Origin: Paraphoma chrysanthemicola
Lineage: Eukaryota > Ascomycota > Dothideomycetes > Pleosporales > Phaeosphaeriaceae
NCBI GenBank assembly: GCA_020744225.1
Contig: JAGMWG010000014.1
Location: forward strand, 124,001 to 188,000
Length of the DNA: 64,000 nucleotides
Direction of reading: 5' to 3'
Under the pieces are notes generated by a model. It searched no databases and was not told where the DNA came from. It worked only from the letters and a program-made list of their open reading frames with translations. The first letter of the stretch is position 1, and each line of letters opens with the position of its first letter. The position numbers and the translations under genes are program-made. Of the stretch, positions 62,410 through 64,000 are shown in pieces.

Positions 62410-64000
62410 TTAGAATCGACCTTGCGCTTTGCCGTTAGCGCCCTTGTTAAGCAGCAGCTTTACTACGCGCTTGTAGCCTCCCTTTGAAGCTGCCTGGAGT
62501 GCGTTGCTGAACCAATGACCTTGCGCTTTAACGTTAGGCGCTTGAACACTAGCGCCCTTAGCAACCAGCAGCTTTACTACCTGTTCGTGGCCTCCCTGTG
62601 AAGCCGCCTGAAGTGCGTTGCTGTGCCATCCACTTTGCGCGTTAACGTCAGCGCCCTTATCAAGCAACAGCTTTACTACTTGCTCGTTTCCTCCCTGTGA
62701 AGCTGCCTGAAGTGCGTTGCTGTGCCATCCACTTTGCGCGTTAACGTCAGCGCCCTTGTCGAGCAGCAGCTTCACCACCTGCTCGTGGCCTCCCTCTGAA
62801 GCTTCTCCGAGTGCGCTGCCGTACTCTCCACCATGCGCGTTAACGTCAGCGCCCTTGTTAAGCAGCAGCTTTACTACATGCTCGTGACCTCCCTCTGAAG
62901 CTGCGTGAAGTGCGCTGCCGTACACTCTACTTTCCGCGTTAACGTCAGCGCCCTTGTTAAGCAGCAGCCTTACTACATGCTCATGACCTCCCTGTGAAGC
63001 TGCGTGAAGTGCGCTGCCGTACAATCCACCATGCGCGTTAACGTCAGCACCCTTGTCGAGCAGCAGCTTCACCACCTGCTCGTGGCCTCCCTCTGAAGCC
63101 GCCTGGAGTGCGCTTCTATTGTACACTCCACCCTGCGCGTTAACGTCAGCGCCCTTGTCGAGCAGCAGTTTCACCACCTGCTCGTGGCCTCTCTCTGAAG
63201 CCGCCTGGAGTGCGCTTCTATTGTACACTCCACACTGCGCGTTAACGTCAGCGCCCTTGTCGAGCAGCAGTTTCACCACCTGCTCGTGGCCTCTCTCTGA
63301 AGCCGCCTGGAGTGCGCTTCTATTGTACACTCCACACTGCGCGTTAACGTCAGCGCCCTTGTCGAGCAGCAGTTTCACCACCTGCTCGTGGCCTCCCTCT
63401 GAAGCCGCCTGGAGTGCGCTGCTCTTGTACTTTCCACCCTGCGCGCTGTACTTTCCACCCTGCGCGTTAACATTAGCGCCCTTATTGAGCAGCAGCTTCA
63501 CTACCTGCTCGTGGCCTCCCTCTGAAGCTGCCTGGAGTGCGTTGCTGTGCCCATTTTGCGCGTTAACGTCAGCGCCCTTGTCGAGCAGCAGCTTGGCCAC
63601 GGTCTGGTGTCCGTTCTCAGCGGCCCATAGTAGCGGCGTCCGACTATATATAGAGTTGATATCGTCCGGGCGAACGTGCCTGGTGAGGAGATTCACAACA
63701 TCAGTATATCCGCATGCGGCGGCCGCACATAAAGGTGAGAGCGAGTGGGTATAAGCCCTTTCGACTTTGTAAGAATAGTTTTCGTTCAAGTTGATATTGG
63801 GAAACCTCAACAAGTTTTGGAGGAGCTGTGCGTCTCCTGTCTGAATGGCTATTCGAAATGCCCCTTGAGGATGCAGTTGATTGAGTTCAGTATCATCTGA
63901 AAGTCTCAGTTTCAGCAATATATCGTCATTTGCGGCTTGAATTTCGGCTTCCTTTAGGCGAGGGAAATCCTCAACGAACTTTGAAAGACTTTGATAGCTG
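62410..64000 (-). CDS. Ankyrin-repeat protein, C-terminal part, nearly identical repeats (partial)
   Basis: The frame is open from the window edge to the stop at 62410, so the true start lies beyond 64000; at least 529 codons are visible. The first part (SYQSLSKFVEDFPRLKEAEI, then GAFRIAIQTGDAQLLQNLL) has degenerate repeats. About twelve regular 33-34-residue ankyrin units follow, of the form SALQAASEGGHEQVVKLLL plus DKGADVNAQCG. Several units are identical or differ by one or two residues, for instance two copies of RSALQAASERGHEQVVKLLL side by side. Ankyrin arrays bind proteins. In filamentous fungi, long near-identical arrays commonly form the C-terminal sensor of NACHT/NB-ARC STAND proteins, and this may be one (inference: the N-terminal domains are outside). 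One unit carries a 7-residue internal duplication (AQGGKYS). The last unit degenerates to GKAQGRF. Confidence 0.88.
   Translation of the reverse strand, partial: SYQSLSKFVEDFPRLKEAEIQAANDDILLKLRLSDDTELNQLHPQGAFRIAIQTGDAQLLQNLLRFPNINLNENYSYKVERAYTHSLSPLCAAAACGYTDVVNLLTRHVRPDDINSIYSRTPLLWAAENGHQTVAKLLLDKGADVNAQNGHSNALQAASEGGHEQVVKLLLNKGANVNAQGGKYSAQGGKYKSSALQAASEGGHEQVVKLLLDKGADVNAQCGVYNRSALQAASERGHEQVVKLLLDKGADVNAQCGVYNRSALQAASERGHEQVVKLLLDKGADVNAQGGVYNRSALQAASEGGHEQVVKLLLDKGADVNAHGGLYGSALHAASQGGHEHVVRLLLNKGADVNAESRVYGSALHAASEGGHEHVVKLLLNKGADVNAHGGEYGSALGEASEGGHEQVVKLLLDKGADVNAQSGWHSNALQAASQGGNEQVVKLLLDKGADVNAQSGWHSNALQAASQGGHEQVVKLLVAKGASVQAPNVKAQGHWFSNALQAASKGGYKRVVKLLLNKGANGKAQGRF
62440..63590 (-). 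repeat. Tandem 99-102 bp repeats coding for ankyrin units
   Basis: About eleven to twelve head-to-tail units, each with the core CGTTAACGTCAGCGCCCTTG and CTGCTCGTGGCCTC on the plus strand. Copies around 63200-63300 and 63302-63404 are almost identical over their whole length. Units at the left end (62480-62700) are more diverged and differ in period by small indels. Confidence 0.85.

Noticed and set aside
63053..63754. Long open frame on the plus strand (233 codons) through the ankyrin array
   Set aside because: The repeat unit length is a multiple of three, so a stop-free antisense frame simply repeats. The translation is a Ser/Thr/Cys-rich periodic string with no sense of its own.
1..64000. 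CRISPR arrays, prokaryotic operons, insertion sequences
   Set aside because: The intron-containing eukaryotic gene structure rules out a prokaryotic origin, and the only tandem arrays are the ankyrin units and one intergenic repeat.

Overview
The window is nuclear DNA of a filamentous ascomycete (Pezizomycotina). Reasons: genes on both strands with no operons, short introns of about 50-145 nt with GTANGT-type donors and CTAAC/CTGAC-like branch sites before the AG, a fungal CFEM-domain receptor, an F-box/LRR-like gene, intradiol dioxygenase and pyruvate decarboxylase genes, and a STAND/NLR-style ankyrin array. Dothideomycetes is a reasonable guess from the style of several lineage-restricted proteins, but it is inference only. 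I saw no recognisable transposon, rRNA or CRISPR array, and no convincing tRNA. Exon borders were placed by hand from splice signals, and frame was checked by exon-length arithmetic.

Layout. 1-5.7 kb: a possible tail of an upstream gene, a small ankyrin protein (+), ribosomal protein L4 (-, 3 exons), then a 2.9 kb gene-free stretch. 5.7-16.8 kb: a 1208-residue dual-specificity phosphatase (+) with an unusual SPRAxEF repeat tail, a possible small membrane peptide, a J-domain protein (-) and a calcineurin-like phosphoesterase (-). 18.3-29 kb: an F-box protein (-), a lineage-specific membrane protein (-), a 115-residue orphan (+), a disordered orphan whose frame is broken by a single TAG (+), a 104-bp tandem repeat and a C48/Ulp1-like protease (-). 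29-36 kb: a long gene-free stretch, a small membrane protein (+), an EthD-like protein (-) and a protein ending in three 11-residue repeats (-). 36-41.5 kb: a large disordered protein (-) divergent from the splicing factor SNW1/Prp45 (+). 42-50.5 kb: intradiol dioxygenase (+), pyruvate decarboxylase-type enzyme (+), CFEM receptor (-) and cytochrome P450 (+). 53.2-59.3 kb: the TBP-displacing ATPase Mot1 (-, 4 coding exons). 62.4-64 kb: the 3' part of an ankyrin-repeat gene with nearly identical repeats, running off the window end (-).

How the genes fit together. Most genes are housekeeping and independent: translation (L4), transcription (Mot1), splicing (SNW1), chaperone (J protein), signalling (phosphatase). 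The one neighbourhood that may act together is 42-50.5 kb, where ring-cleaving, decarboxylating and hydroxylating enzymes sit beside a putative receptor. An operator-like direct repeat lies between the dioxygenase and the decarboxylase. The ankyrin array has the pattern seen in fungal recognition genes whose repeats evolve in concert.
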